A DNA stretch of 64,000 bases. Origin: Colwellia sp. (GTDB lineage Bacteria > Pseudomonadota > Gammaproteobacteria > Enterobacterales > Alteromonadaceae). Numbering within the stretch: the stretch's first letter is position 1; each line of letters starts with the position of its first letter. Below are positions 20,001 to 27,517 of this stretch, one piece after another. The notes below the pieces were generated by a model. It was not told the DNA's origin and did not search any database. It saw nothing but the letters and a program-made list of their open reading frames with translations. The position numbers were made by a program, and so were the translations under genes. Where the stretch lies: NCBI GenBank assembly GCA_013215465.1, contig JABSOW010000006.1, positions 62,001 through 126,000 of the forward strand. Reading direction: 5' to 3'.

Positions 20001-23000
20001 AGCTTGCGCACTATCTGTGGCAGCTGTAGGTGCAACTTTACTTTGCATATAGCTAACTATTTCACCTAAGGTACGTAATTCAGCTAAATCTTCAGGGTTA
20101 AGTTCTGGCAAGTCAGGAATAGTTTCTTGCACTGCCCCTAAGATTTCAACACGTTTAATTGAGTCGATCCCCAAGTCAGCTTCCATGTCCATTTCCAGCG
20201 CTAACATTTCTGTAGGATAACCGGTTTTTTCGGCTACCACTGTCATCATCACTGATTGAATGTAATCTAAGTCAATGGCAACAGTCGAACTTGCTTCGCT
20301 ACTCGTAGCTGTTAACTGCTCCGCAGGAGCAACTTTACTTTGCATATAACTAACAATTTCACCTAAGGTACGTAGCTCAGCTAAATCTTCTGGGTTAAGC
20401 TCAGGTAAATCTGGGATAGTTTCTTGAACAGCTCCTAAGATTTCAACACGTTTGATTGAGTCGATACCTAAATCTGCTTCCATGTCCATTTCAAGTTCAA
20501 GCATTTCGGTTGGATAACCGGTTTTCTCAGCCACCACAGTCATCATCACCGATTGAATGTAATCTAAGTCAATGGCAACAGTCGAACTTGCTTCGCTACT
20601 CGAAACTGGAGCACTCGACACTTTAGACTGCATATAGCTAACAATTTCACCTAAGGTACGTAGTTCAGCTAAATCTTCAGGGTTAAGCTCTGGTAAATCA
20701 GGAATAGTTTCTTGCACTGAACCTAGGATCTCAACACGCTTAATTGAGTCAATACCCAAGTCGGCTTCCATATCCATTTCAAGCTCTAACATTTCTGTTG
20801 GATAACCAGTTTTCTCGGCGACCACTGCCATCATCACTTTTTGGATGTAATCTAAGTCAATCGCAACACTCGAACTTGCTTCGCTACTAGTAACCTCCAG
20901 GCTCGCTACTTGAGCACTCGAAACTGGAGCACTAGCAACTTTACTTTGCATATAACTAACAATTTCACCTAGCGTACGTAATTCAGCTAAATCTTCTGGG
21001 TTTAATTCAGGTAAGTCTGCAATAATTTCTTGCACTGAGCCTAGAATTTCAACACGTTTGATTGAGTCGATACCTAAATCCGCTTCCATGTCCATTTCAA
21101 GCTCTAACATTTCGGTTGGATAACCGGTTTTCTCAGCAACCACTTCCATCATCACTTTTTGGATGTGAGCTAAATCAATAACAGGAGCAGTTGCTGTAGA
21201 CGTTTCAACTAAGTGAAGCGCTGGAGTACTTTCACTTGATGGTGCAGCAGACTCCGCTTTGGACTTCATATAGTTAACAATTTCGCCTAAGGTACGTAGC
21301 TCGGCTAAATCTTCCGGATTAAGCTCAGGAAGATCAGGAATTAATTCTTGTACTGAGCCTAAGATCTCAACCCGTTTGATGGAATCGATACCCAAGTCAG
21401 CTTCCATGTCCATTTCTAGCTCTAGCATTTCCGTTGGATAACCGGTTTTCTCAGCGACCACTGCTAACATCACCGTATTGATTTTAGCTAAATCAAGTAA
21501 AGCTGCAGGCGCAACCGCAATGACTTTTTCAGCGACAGGTGCTAGCGCAACCGCTGTAGCTGCGACTTGTACAGGCGTAGGTGTTTGTACTACTGGTGCT
21601 GCTACTGCCGCAACTTGCACTACTGGCTGCGATACTACAGGTACCGTAACTACTGGTGCTTTAGCCTTAACGGGCGCTGTAGTATCAATGACTGCAGGTA
21701 CAGACGTCGACAACATTGCTGCCATATTATCGGTTTGGTTATTCAAGTACTGTTCATGAACACGTAACGTTTCTGATTGGAATTCATGATACATACCTAA
21801 GGTACGATCTAAGCTTTGCGGTAACTCGCCTGCTTCTTGATTAGCAAGAACTGCATCAAAGGTTTTAGCGTAATCTTTTGGCCCTTGCATATATTGCTCA
21901 TGCACGTTTAATAACTGTTGTTGATGATCAACAAACTGGCTAACACTACGTTCAATGCTACTTGCTAAACCATTGCTATCACTGGCAATAGGTGTACTAA
22001 TTTGATTTGGTGTAGCAACGGTGCCATCGGCGTTCAAATAAACAATTTTTTCTACTTCAACAATGCGCTCTACTTCAACTATTTTTTCTACAACTTGTGG
22101 CGCTGGCACTGCAACCGGTACTGACGTTGCTTGTTTAACCATCCTGCCATCATTTAAGGCATCATCAAACGCTTTTTTGGTTTTAGCACTGACATAAGAT
22201 GCACCCGTTAGCTTCATTGCCAATGGCGACATTTTAGTCGCAGTTAAAGGCCGTTTAACCGCGCAGTAAGGGTCAATATCGTTCAGTGCTAAACCTAATA
22301 CCGCCATTTGCACAGCCGCTTGACGCATTTGCATATCAGCAGATTTTTTCGGATTGGCATTAATAGCAATCGCGATTACGTCATCTTTCTCTTTTAAAAT
22401 ATTTTCAACAAGCTTGGTTAATACATTTTTAGGACCAAACTCAACAAATACACGACCACCATCAGCATAAATATTATCAATTTCTTCATTAAAATGAACT
22501 GATTTTAAAATGTGATTTTTTAAGCTCTTTTTAATGTCACTCGGTTTACTTGAATGAGCTTTTGCTGTGCCATTTGAATAAACAGGCACACTAGGTTGAT
22601 TAAATTTAGCGTTATCAATTGCTGCCGCAAAAGGCTTTTGCGCATGACCAACCAATGGTGTATGAAAGGCTGCCGATACAGGTAATGGAACAACTTTGTA
22701 ACCTTTACCTTTGAGCTCATCAATGGCAATCGCAATTTGACTGGTAACCCCGGCAACAACCACTTGATTATTTGAGTTGTAGTTAGCAATTGAGATATCT
22801 TTAATGTCTTTGATATCTTCAGCTATTTTCGTTGGCGAGCCAACAACAGCGATCATGGTGCCGGTATCAACCGAAGCATCTTCTGGCGCCGCCATTGCTT
22901 GACCACGACTGCGTGCTAACATCATGTAGTCTTGCTCGCTTAATACGCCAGCTGCCCAAAGGGCGGTTAATTCACCAAAGCTGTGTCCTGCGGTAAAGTC

Positions 23001-25115
23001 TGCTTTAAAGCCTGCATTGGTGAAGGTTTTATAAAGGCCAACACTTAATGTACCTATTGCTGGTTGAGCATGTTGGGTTAATCGTAATGCTTCTTCTTGT
23101 GCTTTACGGGCATCATCATTAAACACTGGTATTGGATAAGTGGTAGGGGTTAATTGCCCTAAACCTGCGTTAGCAAATTCGCTATCCATATCTTGAGCGG
23201 CTTGCATCACACTTGGGAAATTACAGGCTAGCTCTCGTCCCATGTTGACATACTGTGAGCCTTGGCCAGAAAAAAGTGCTACCACTTTCCCTTCAACCGT
23301 CAAACCAGATTGTCGGAAGTAAACCCCTGTAGGCACCGACCATTGTTCACTACCCGCTTTAGCTTTAAATTGCTTAAGTGCACCCTCAATCATTTTGATC
23401 GCTTGCTCAGCATTTTTAGCCACAAACCCACAACGGGCTAATTTAGCCGCGGGAGTTTGTAAGGTATTTGTCGTCACTAAGGCATTAAATACATAAGTTT
23501 GCGCTTCACTATCAACACTTAACTTAGCTTGCCAATCAGTTAAATTAGCCACCAATGCACTTTCGTTCGCAGCGGTCACTAAAATAGTTTGAGGTACGGC
23601 ATTTAAACGATATTGGCCGCTAGCAGTGGGACGGTACTCTTCTAATACCATGTGGTAGTTGGTACCACCAAAACCAAATGAACTCACGCCAGCACGACGA
23701 GGTAAACCATCTTCACGCGTCATCCAAGGGCGTGTTTCATTGTTTAAATACATCGGGCTATTTTCAATTTCTAGCGAGGTATTAGGTTGGTCAATATGAA
23801 TAGTGGCCGGCAATACTTTATGGTGTAGTGCTAATACTGCTTTGATCATGCCCGCAGAGCCTGCGGCGGCTTTAGTATGACCAATTTGAGATTTAACAGA
23901 GCCAAGGGCAATATGTTGTTTTTGATCGTTATTCAAACCAAAGTGTTTAACTAAACCACCAAATTCAGCTGCATCACCGGCTTTAGTACCCGTGCCATGC
24001 GCTTCAATTAAGCCACAAGTTAGTGGGTCGAAGCCAGCATCATCATAAGCGCGTTTTAATGCTTTTGCTTGTCCGTCTGGGCGTGGTGCGTATATAGATT
24101 TAAAACGACCATCGGAAGAAGTACCGATACCTTTAAGTACCGCATAAATTTTATCACCATCACGCTCAGCATCTTCAAGACGCTTAAAAGCCATCATGCC
24201 GATACCTTCACCAATCATCATGCCTTTAGAATCATTATCAAACGGACGAATATCTTCACCGGTAGTAAAAGCCGGTGTTTTGGAGAATGACATGTACATA
24301 AACGGTGAGTTATCACAACACACGCCACCCGAAATCATGACTTCAGAGCGATATTCAAGCAAGTCTGAAACGGCTAATTTAATCGCTGCTAAAGAGCCAG
24401 CACAAGCGGCATCAACCACACAGTTAGTGCCACCAAAATCGAAACGGTTAGCAATACGACCTGAAATAACATTACCTAACATGCCTGGGAATGAATTCTC
24501 TTCCCAACCGATATAAGCTTTCTTGAACTTTTCGATGATCATGGCGCGATCTTCCGCGTCAACACCGGAAGCTTTTAATACTTTTTCTAATACCGGCCCT
24601 TGCAAACGAGACGTTAACGGTGAAATTTGCTTTTGACCCCCACCAACACCTAAGGTGATACCTATTTTGTCACGGTCATAACCTGAGCCATCACCAATAC
24701 CGGCATCATTTAATACATCACGAGCAACCACTAGTGATAATAATTGGGCAATATCGGTTAATTCTAAAATATTTGGCGGTAAACCAAACTCCATCGGATC
24801 AAAATCTATTTCCGGTAAAAAGCCACCACGTTTACAATACGTTTTATCTTCTGCCCGTGGATCGCTATTGTAATAATCATCAATCGCCCAACGATCACTG
24901 GGAACGTCTTTAATGGTATCTACTGATTCAAAAATATTGTCCCAGTAGTCTTCTAAATTTTTAGCATCGGCAAAAATTGAGGCCATACCAACAACAGCAA
25001 TAGGGCACTCTTGTAAACGCGAATTAAATTGCTGTTCGTCAGTGAGAGTTTCTTCAGCTGTGACCGTTTTTACGCTTGTTGTATTTTGCTTATTAGCCAT
25101 AGATTTTTTAACCAT
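17034..25115 (-). CDS. pfaA: PUFA synthase subunit PfaA (KS-MAT-6xACP-KR-DH)
   Basis: 2693 residues. KS (about 35-490): Cys238 in VVDAACAGS, His373 in EAHGTGT, His413 in SQIGHTK. Malonyl acyltransferase (about 610-930): FSGQGSQYVNMG and Ser712 in AGHSFGE. A linker with repeated VEK/VER motifs follows. Six tandem ACPs (about 1205-1800) carry LGIDSIKR phosphopantetheine sites at Ser1245, 1351, 1457, 1553, 1652 and 1754. KR: GGAKGVT near 2104 and a catalytic-type Tyr near 2290 (QSDYSIAND). The C-terminal hotdog dehydratase has His near 2408. The ATG at 25115 has GGAG 8 bases upstream and lies 15 bp after pfaR. Six ACPs is within the known range for marine PfaA. PfaE must modify each one. Confidence 0.98.
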   Translation of the reverse strand: MVKKSMANKQNTTSVKTVTAEETLTDEQQFNSRLQECPIAVVGMASIFADAKNLEDYWDNIFESVDTIKDVPSDRWAIDDYYNSDPRAEDKTYCKRGGFLPEIDFDPMEFGLPPNILELTDIAQLLSLVVARDVLNDAGIGDGSGYDRDKIGITLGVGGGQKQISPLTSRLQGPVLEKVLKASGVDAEDRAMIIEKFKKAYIGWEENSFPGMLGNVISGRIANRFDFGGTNCVVDAACAGSLAAIKLAVSDLLEYRSEVMISGGVCCDNSPFMYMSFSKTPAFTTGEDIRPFDNDSKGMMIGEGIGMMAFKRLEDAERDGDKIYAVLKGIGTSSDGRFKSIYAPRPDGQAKALKRAYDDAGFDPLTCGLIEAHGTGTKAGDAAEFGGLVKHFGLNNDQKQHIALGSVKSQIGHTKAAAGSAGMIKAVLALHHKVLPATIHIDQPNTSLEIENSPMYLNNETRPWMTREDGLPRRAGVSSFGFGGTNYHMVLEEYRPTASGQYRLNAVPQTILVTAANESALVANLTDWQAKLSVDSEAQTYVFNALVTTNTLQTPAAKLARCGFVAKNAEQAIKMIEGALKQFKAKAGSEQWSVPTGVYFRQSGLTVEGKVVALFSGQGSQYVNMGRELACNFPSVMQAAQDMDSEFANAGLGQLTPTTYPIPVFNDDARKAQEEALRLTQHAQPAIGTLSVGLYKTFTNAGFKADFTAGHSFGELTALWAAGVLSEQDYMMLARSRGQAMAAPEDASVDTGTMIAVVGSPTKIAEDIKDIKDISIANYNSNNQVVVAGVTSQIAIAIDELKGKGYKVVPLPVSAAFHTPLVGHAQKPFAAAIDNAKFNQPSVPVYSNGTAKAHSSKPSDIKKSLKNHILKSVHFNEEIDNIYADGGRVFVEFGPKNVLTKLVENILKEKDDVIAIAINANPKKSADMQMRQAAVQMAVLGLALNDIDPYCAVKRPLTATKMSPLAMKLTGASYVSAKTKKAFDDALNDGRMVKQATSVPVAVPAPQVVEKIVEVERIVEVEKIVYLNADGTVATPNQISTPIASDSNGLASSIERSVSQFVDHQQQLLNVHEQYMQGPKDYAKTFDAVLANQEAGELPQSLDRTLGMYHEFQSETLRVHEQYLNNQTDNMAAMLSTSVPAVIDTTAPVKAKAPVVTVPVVSQPVVQVAAVAAPVVQTPTPVQVAATAVALAPVAEKVIAVAPAALLDLAKINTVMLAVVAEKTGYPTEMLELEMDMEADLGIDSIKRVEILGSVQELIPDLPELNPEDLAELRTLGEIVNYMKSKAESAAPSSESTPALHLVETSTATAPVIDLAHIQKVMMEVVAEKTGYPTEMLELEMDMEADLGIDSIKRVEILGSVQEIIADLPELNPEDLAELRTLGEIVSYMQSKVASAPVSSAQVASLEVTSSEASSSVAIDLDYIQKVMMAVVAEKTGYPTEMLELEMDMEADLGIDSIKRVEILGSVQETIPDLPELNPEDLAELRTLGEIVSYMQSKVSSAPVSSSEASSTVAIDLDYIQSVMMTVVAEKTGYPTEMLELEMDMEADLGIDSIKRVEILGAVQETIPDLPELNPEDLAELRTLGEIVSYMQSKVAPAEQLTATSSEASSTVAIDLDYIQSVMMTVVAEKTGYPTEMLALEMDMEADLGIDSIKRVEILGAVQETIPDLPELNPEDLAELRTLGEIVSYMQSKVAPTAATDSAQAAETAASSAPAIDTDYIQKVMMAVVAEKTGYPVEMLELAMDMEADLGIDSIKRVEILGAVQETIPDLPELNPEDLAELRTLGEIVSYMQSKVAPTEPTPPGAKASVPTAAKTTDATADFQGAPSATVELTALSSINKIAQDVTGANALIVDDGTGAAVALSAKLMKAGWNVTALKPNWVTVNSKKTFAKSVNVIEIGSSDKTLDEAQIKDIIEKNAQLDAVIYLQGSDLKGKSPVDTIAYPEAAKQGLMLAFVLAKLSKVKQAAKARASFVVVTRQGGTLGFANNDEGATLVKADVNADLVQAGLAGLVKTINHEWNAGNDSVFCRIVDLSAKLAADKAATIISDELLDIDTSIVEVAHDTDNLSNNIGTRLTLSGVTTDSYQLTAGTSIDSDSVFVVSGGAKGVTAHCVIEIAKQYQSKFILLGRSSFDDNEPSWAKDITDEVALKKAAMQALIATGDKPTPVKVTQFVRPVLANREIAQTLNAIQAAGGQAQYVAADVTNSSNVSAAVAPITKEFGEITGIIHGAGVLADKFIEQKTLAEFNAVYTTKIDGLLSLLAATTIENVKHLVLFSSAAGFYGNPGQSDYSIANDILNKTAYRFKALNPSAQVLSFNWGPWDGGMVTPELKRMFNDRGVYIIPLDAGAKLLVSELAAVNNRCAQILVGNDLSKDQAGTAVKKPQVSRLKVSVNKTLLATNNPFLTDHMIGGEQVFPTVCAIAWMRDASEKAYQGYHYQGLENYKLFKGVIFDGNEASEYQIDMDAKVDDGGRLVVDTKISSINAQGKIVFHYGAQLILVSQHKANPKVNLALPTSAESAKALYRNGTLFHGPSLQGISEILECNEQGLLLRCQVPAVAATKQGDFPLSNSGSQSNIFANDLVYQAMLVWVKKELGLGSLPSSTQSWTVYREVTLNERFYLQLSVVKSSGKGKQRGALTADMQLISESNELLSEIKSAKVTASASLSDIFLPKSAKASAEKALTEKTLYEKEK
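19730..21490 (-). repeat. Six tandem ~300-bp ACP-coding repeats inside pfaA
   Basis: Six in-frame direct repeats, spaced 285-318 bp between phosphopantetheine serine codons, each coding a near-identical ACP of about 75 residues (core EKTGYPTEMLELEMDMEADL). Ala/Ser/Thr/Pro linkers of variable length separate them. Small unit differences are visible: ALEMD in the fifth and LAMD in the sixth. High identity makes the array a natural substrate for unequal recombination. Confidence 0.95.
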
Positions 25116-25130
25116 TAAAGTATCTCCAGT

Positions 25131-26006
25131 TTAAGATTTTGTTGCATTTTCGCGCTCACAATTGTCAATATCACTTTGATGTCTTTTTTCATCAACAGCA
25201 TTATTAGCGGCATTGTTCAGTAAACGAAAACGACTTAGAAATTCAGTATAATTACCCGCCAAAATTCGGCGGATATGGAATGGGGCTTTGGTGAGCACGT
25301 AGCTCATGTAACGACTTGCAGCATCCGCTTCGTTACCATCATAAATATCAACATAGACCCAACCAGATGCTGGGTCATTGGCGACGAGCAAACGCCGTTT
25401 ATTTAGTTGTTCGTTATCTTTTCCTATTGCTTGTTCAGCGCCGTAAGTCGACTTTTTATTAGCGAAGTCGGGTAGCTGAGTAACTTTCACTTGTACCACT
25501 TCGTCTGCAGACAAGTTATTGGTGCGATTTAATACTTCACGCATCGCTTCTGGGGAAATATCTGACAGTAATACTTGGTGATCAAGGGTATCTTCTAAGG
25601 TGACTTGTACCGGAGATGATTGCGGGCTATCAGCATCAATAAATTCGCCACTATCTTCCATATCAGCTAATCGAGAAACACCATGACGCTTTAAGCAACG
25701 CTGTAAACCAGCACGAGACACATGGGGATTAATAAACTGTTTACAGACCGCGAGTAACTCATCAAGTGAGAGTAATAACCGAGTACGTAGCTCAACCACC
25801 ACATATTCTTGCGCTTCACTTAGGGTGGTATTTAATTGCTTGGGCACATGGGAAGCATCAGACATCGATTCTCGCTGACGCCACTTACGCACGGTTGACT
25901 CAGATATTTTCAGTAAACGGGCAAGTACTGCCGTCGGCAAGTCTGACTCATGGATAAATGCGCGCATTTCTGGCGTAGTAGTCGCGTTAGCATGTTGCTT
26001 AGGCAT
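25131..26006 (-). CDS. pfaR: PfaR-type regulator derived from an IS481-like transposase
   Basis: 291 residues, first gene of the pfa operon, 15 bp before pfaA, the position of the PfaR regulator in other PUFA clusters. Residues about 20-45 form a helix-turn-helix (LARLLKISESTVRKWRQRES). Residues 55-115 (TLSEAQEYVVVELRTRLLLS, then NPHVSRAGLQRCLKRHGVSR) match the second DNA-binding module of IS481-family transposases. Residues about 175-275 resemble the RNase-H core (RLLVANDPASGWVYVDIYDG, then AGNYTEF), but two catalytic Asp positions appear lost: KVTQLP instead of D-type, and AGN in place of TDN. So it probably binds DNA without transposing. It belongs to the pfa transcript and may autoregulate. 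A regulatory role is inferred. Confidence 0.8.
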   Translation of the reverse strand: MPKQHANATTTPEMRAFIHESDLPTAVLARLLKISESTVRKWRQRESMSDASHVPKQLNTTLSEAQEYVVVELRTRLLLSLDELLAVCKQFINPHVSRAGLQRCLKRHGVSRLADMEDSGEFIDADSPQSSPVQVTLEDTLDHQVLLSDISPEAMREVLNRTNNLSADEVVQVKVTQLPDFANKKSTYGAEQAIGKDNEQLNKRRLLVANDPASGWVYVDIYDGNEADAASRYMSYVLTKAPFHIRRILAGNYTEFLSRFRLLNNAANNAVDEKRHQSDIDNCERENATKS

Positions 26007-26106
26007 TAATCATCCTTACCAAATGTATAAATACGCATTCAAAGTTAAACGCCCGCAACTTATATTCAACGGGCATAGTAGTCGCGTTAGCATATTGCTT
26101 AAGCAT
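25999..26106 (-). other. Upstream ORF 1 in the pfaR leader (35 aa)
   Basis: ATG at 26106 with AAGGATGATTA-type SD, 35 codons, stop TAA at 25999-26001, overlapping the pfaR ATG (26006-26004). It starts MLKQYANATT, a copy of the PfaR N-terminus. Its ribosomes would terminate on top of the pfaR start, an arrangement suited to translational coupling. Whether it is translated is unknown. Confidence 0.6.
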
Positions 26107-26206
26107 TAATCATCCTTACCAAATGTATAAATACGCATTCAAAGTTAAACGCCCGCAACTTATATTCAACGAGCATAGTAGTCGCGTTAGCATCTTGCTT
26201 AGGCAT
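26099..26206 (-). other. Upstream ORF 2 in the pfaR leader (35 aa)
   Basis: ATG at 26206 with the same SD, 35 codons, stop TAA at 26099-26101, overlapping the start of upstream ORF 1. It starts MPKQDANATT. It differs from ORF 1 by only a few residues, because both are units of the 100-bp repeat. Confidence 0.6.
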
Positions 26207-26215
26207 TAATCATCC

Positions 26216-26305
26216 TTAGCAAATGTATAAATACGCATTCAAAGTTAAATGCCCGCAACTTATATTCACGGGCCTAGTGGTCGTGTTAGCATGTTGCTTA
26301 GGCAT
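26216..26305 (-). other. Upstream ORF 3 in the pfaR leader (29 aa)
   Basis: ATG at 26305 in the most divergent, promoter-proximal repeat unit, 29 codons, stop TAA at 26216-26218, inside the SD of upstream ORF 2. It starts MPKQHANTTT. A one-base shorter period puts it in a different frame from the next two. The SD is weaker here (CTACGGATGATTA). Confidence 0.5.
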
Positions 26306-26371
26306 TAATCATCCGTAGTTAACCATGTAATTAGCTCAAAAATCATAAAATTTATTTTTCCAAGGAGAGCT

Positions 26372-26400
26372 AATATACACAGGTTTCATACCCAAGACAA
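26372..26400 (-). promoter_or_regulatory. Candidate sigma-70 promoter of the pfaR-pfaD operon
   Basis: Read leftward: -35 TTGTCT (26400-26395), 17-base spacer, -10 TATATT (26377-26372). A start near 26365 would give a leader of about 360 bases containing all repeat units and upstream ORFs. Found by eye, and no other candidate looked as good. Confidence 0.5.
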
Positions 26401-26515
26401 TCACCCGATACTAGACAAAACAAAAAACTAGACCAAAGTACTAACTCACTACTCGTTAGAGTAGCCAACCAGTGACGTTAAACAAACTTAATTTTAAAAG
26501 AAATCAAGCGTAAGC

Positions 26516-26553
26516 TAGTTAAAACCTTTGATGTACATCAAAGGTTTTAACTA
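26516..26553. promoter_or_regulatory. 38-bp perfect palindrome between pfaR and pfaE
   Basis: Every base pairs about the centre. The left arm is TAGTTAAAACCTTTGATGT, and the right arm is its exact reverse complement. It lies upstream of both divergent transcripts, about 115 bp from the pfaR candidate -35 and 120 bp from the pfaE start. That makes an operator for a dimeric regulator more likely than a terminator. No U-tract follows. Confidence 0.85.
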
Positions 26554-26672
26554 AAAGCAGATTAAAAAATGAAACCAACACTGAATTTCATGATAAAGTC
26601 ACTTTTATTTAACATAGCGTTTATTATAAAAACCTTATCGAATCATTCAACACAACCTAGTGATACTTTTTC

Positions 26673-27500
26673 ATGACCCATTTTCTTCCTCCTAAAAATT
26701 CAAAAATGTCACTTAAAATTAACAAAAATGAAATTCATCTATGGCAAGTAAATCCTGACCTAATCACCCAAGCAGAATTACTCAATAAATATAAAAATTT
26801 ACTTAGCGATGATGAAACAAAAAAGCAACAAAGATATAAATTTGCACACGATAGACACGATGCCTTAATTACTAGAGCCTTTGTACGAGACCTGCTCTCT
26901 TATTACGCAGATATTGCGCCGAGTGATTGGCGTTTTGATAAAGGGGTAAAAGATAAGCCTGAGATTGTTAATCCGCCACTACCGCTACGGTTTAATTTAA
27001 GTCACACCAAAGGCTTGATTATTTGTGCGGTGACTTTAGCCGATGATATTGGCTGTGATGTTGAAAATACCACGCGCAGTAATGATGTGTTAGCCATCGC
27101 CAACCGTTATTTTTCTGCCAGTGAAACTAACGCGTTATTTTCTTTACCTAAAGAGCAACAACGCCATCGATTTTTTGATTATTGGACATTAAAAGAGTCG
27201 TATATTAAAGCGTGGGGCTTAGGGTTAGCCATTCCCTTAAAAGACTTTAGTTTTAACATTATTGATACACAAGTTGAACAAAATTCCGCCTTCACTGTTA
27301 AAAATACCATTAGTTTGGACTTTGCTCAACACCGAGTAGATAATGCTGATAGATGGCGTAACTGGCTTTTATACCCAAACAGCAATGAACAACACCGTAT
27401 TGCCATCGCATTAAGGGCAAAAGAGAATAATCAAGCTATTACTTATCAATTACGCTGCTTTAACAGCACGCCTTTACTGGGTTACCAAGAATTAATTTAG
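26673..27500 (+). CDS. pfaE: 4'-phosphopantetheinyl transferase PfaE
   Basis: A 275-residue Sfp-type transferase that moves phosphopantetheine from CoA to the serines of the six PfaA ACPs. Magnesium/CoA motifs are present: NLSHTKG (His111), IGCDVEN (Asp129, Glu131) and WTLKESYIKAWG (Trp171, Lys174, Glu175, Lys179). It is divergent from pfaR, so both sides of the locus can be controlled from the palindrome-containing region. No strong SD precedes the ATG at 26673, and a second ATG at 26706 is possible. It ends 17 bp from the convergent chemoreceptor gene. Confidence 0.94.
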   Translation: MTHFLPPKNSKMSLKINKNEIHLWQVNPDLITQAELLNKYKNLLSDDETKKQQRYKFAHDRHDALITRAFVRDLLSYYADIAPSDWRFDKGVKDKPEIVNPPLPLRFNLSHTKGLIICAVTLADDIGCDVENTTRSNDVLAIANRYFSASETNALFSLPKEQQRHRFFDYWTLKESYIKAWGLGLAIPLKDFSFNIIDTQVEQNSAFTVKNTISLDFAQHRVDNADRWRNWLLYPNSNEQHRIAIALRAKENNQAITYQLRCFNSTPLLGYQELI

Positions 27501-27517
27501 CACCAATTAAACTGTTT

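Larger units (their letters stand above)
25977..26313 (-). repeat. 100-bp tandem direct repeat duplicating the pfaR start region (3.3 copies)
   Basis: GTCGCGTTAGCAT recurs at 25981, 26081, 26181 and (one base changed) 26280, with near-identical sequence between, so the period is 100, 100 and 99 bp. The first unit contains the first codons of pfaR; the others lie upstream in its leader. Each unit carries an AAGGATGATTA ribosome-binding stretch and an ATG. It is not a CRISPR array: the units are contiguous, with no spacers. Confidence 0.97.

Noticed and set aside
25131-26006. An active insertion sequence upstream of pfaA
   Set aside because: No terminal inverted repeats or target duplication are seen, catalytic residues look lost, and the gene is tightly fitted into the operon.
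25977-26313. Regular repeats that could suggest a CRISPR array
   Set aside because: The 100-bp units are contiguous with no variable spacers, and no cas genes are present.
26516-26553. The 38-bp palindrome as a transcription terminator
   Set aside because: Both flanking genes point away from it and no U-tract follows on either strand.
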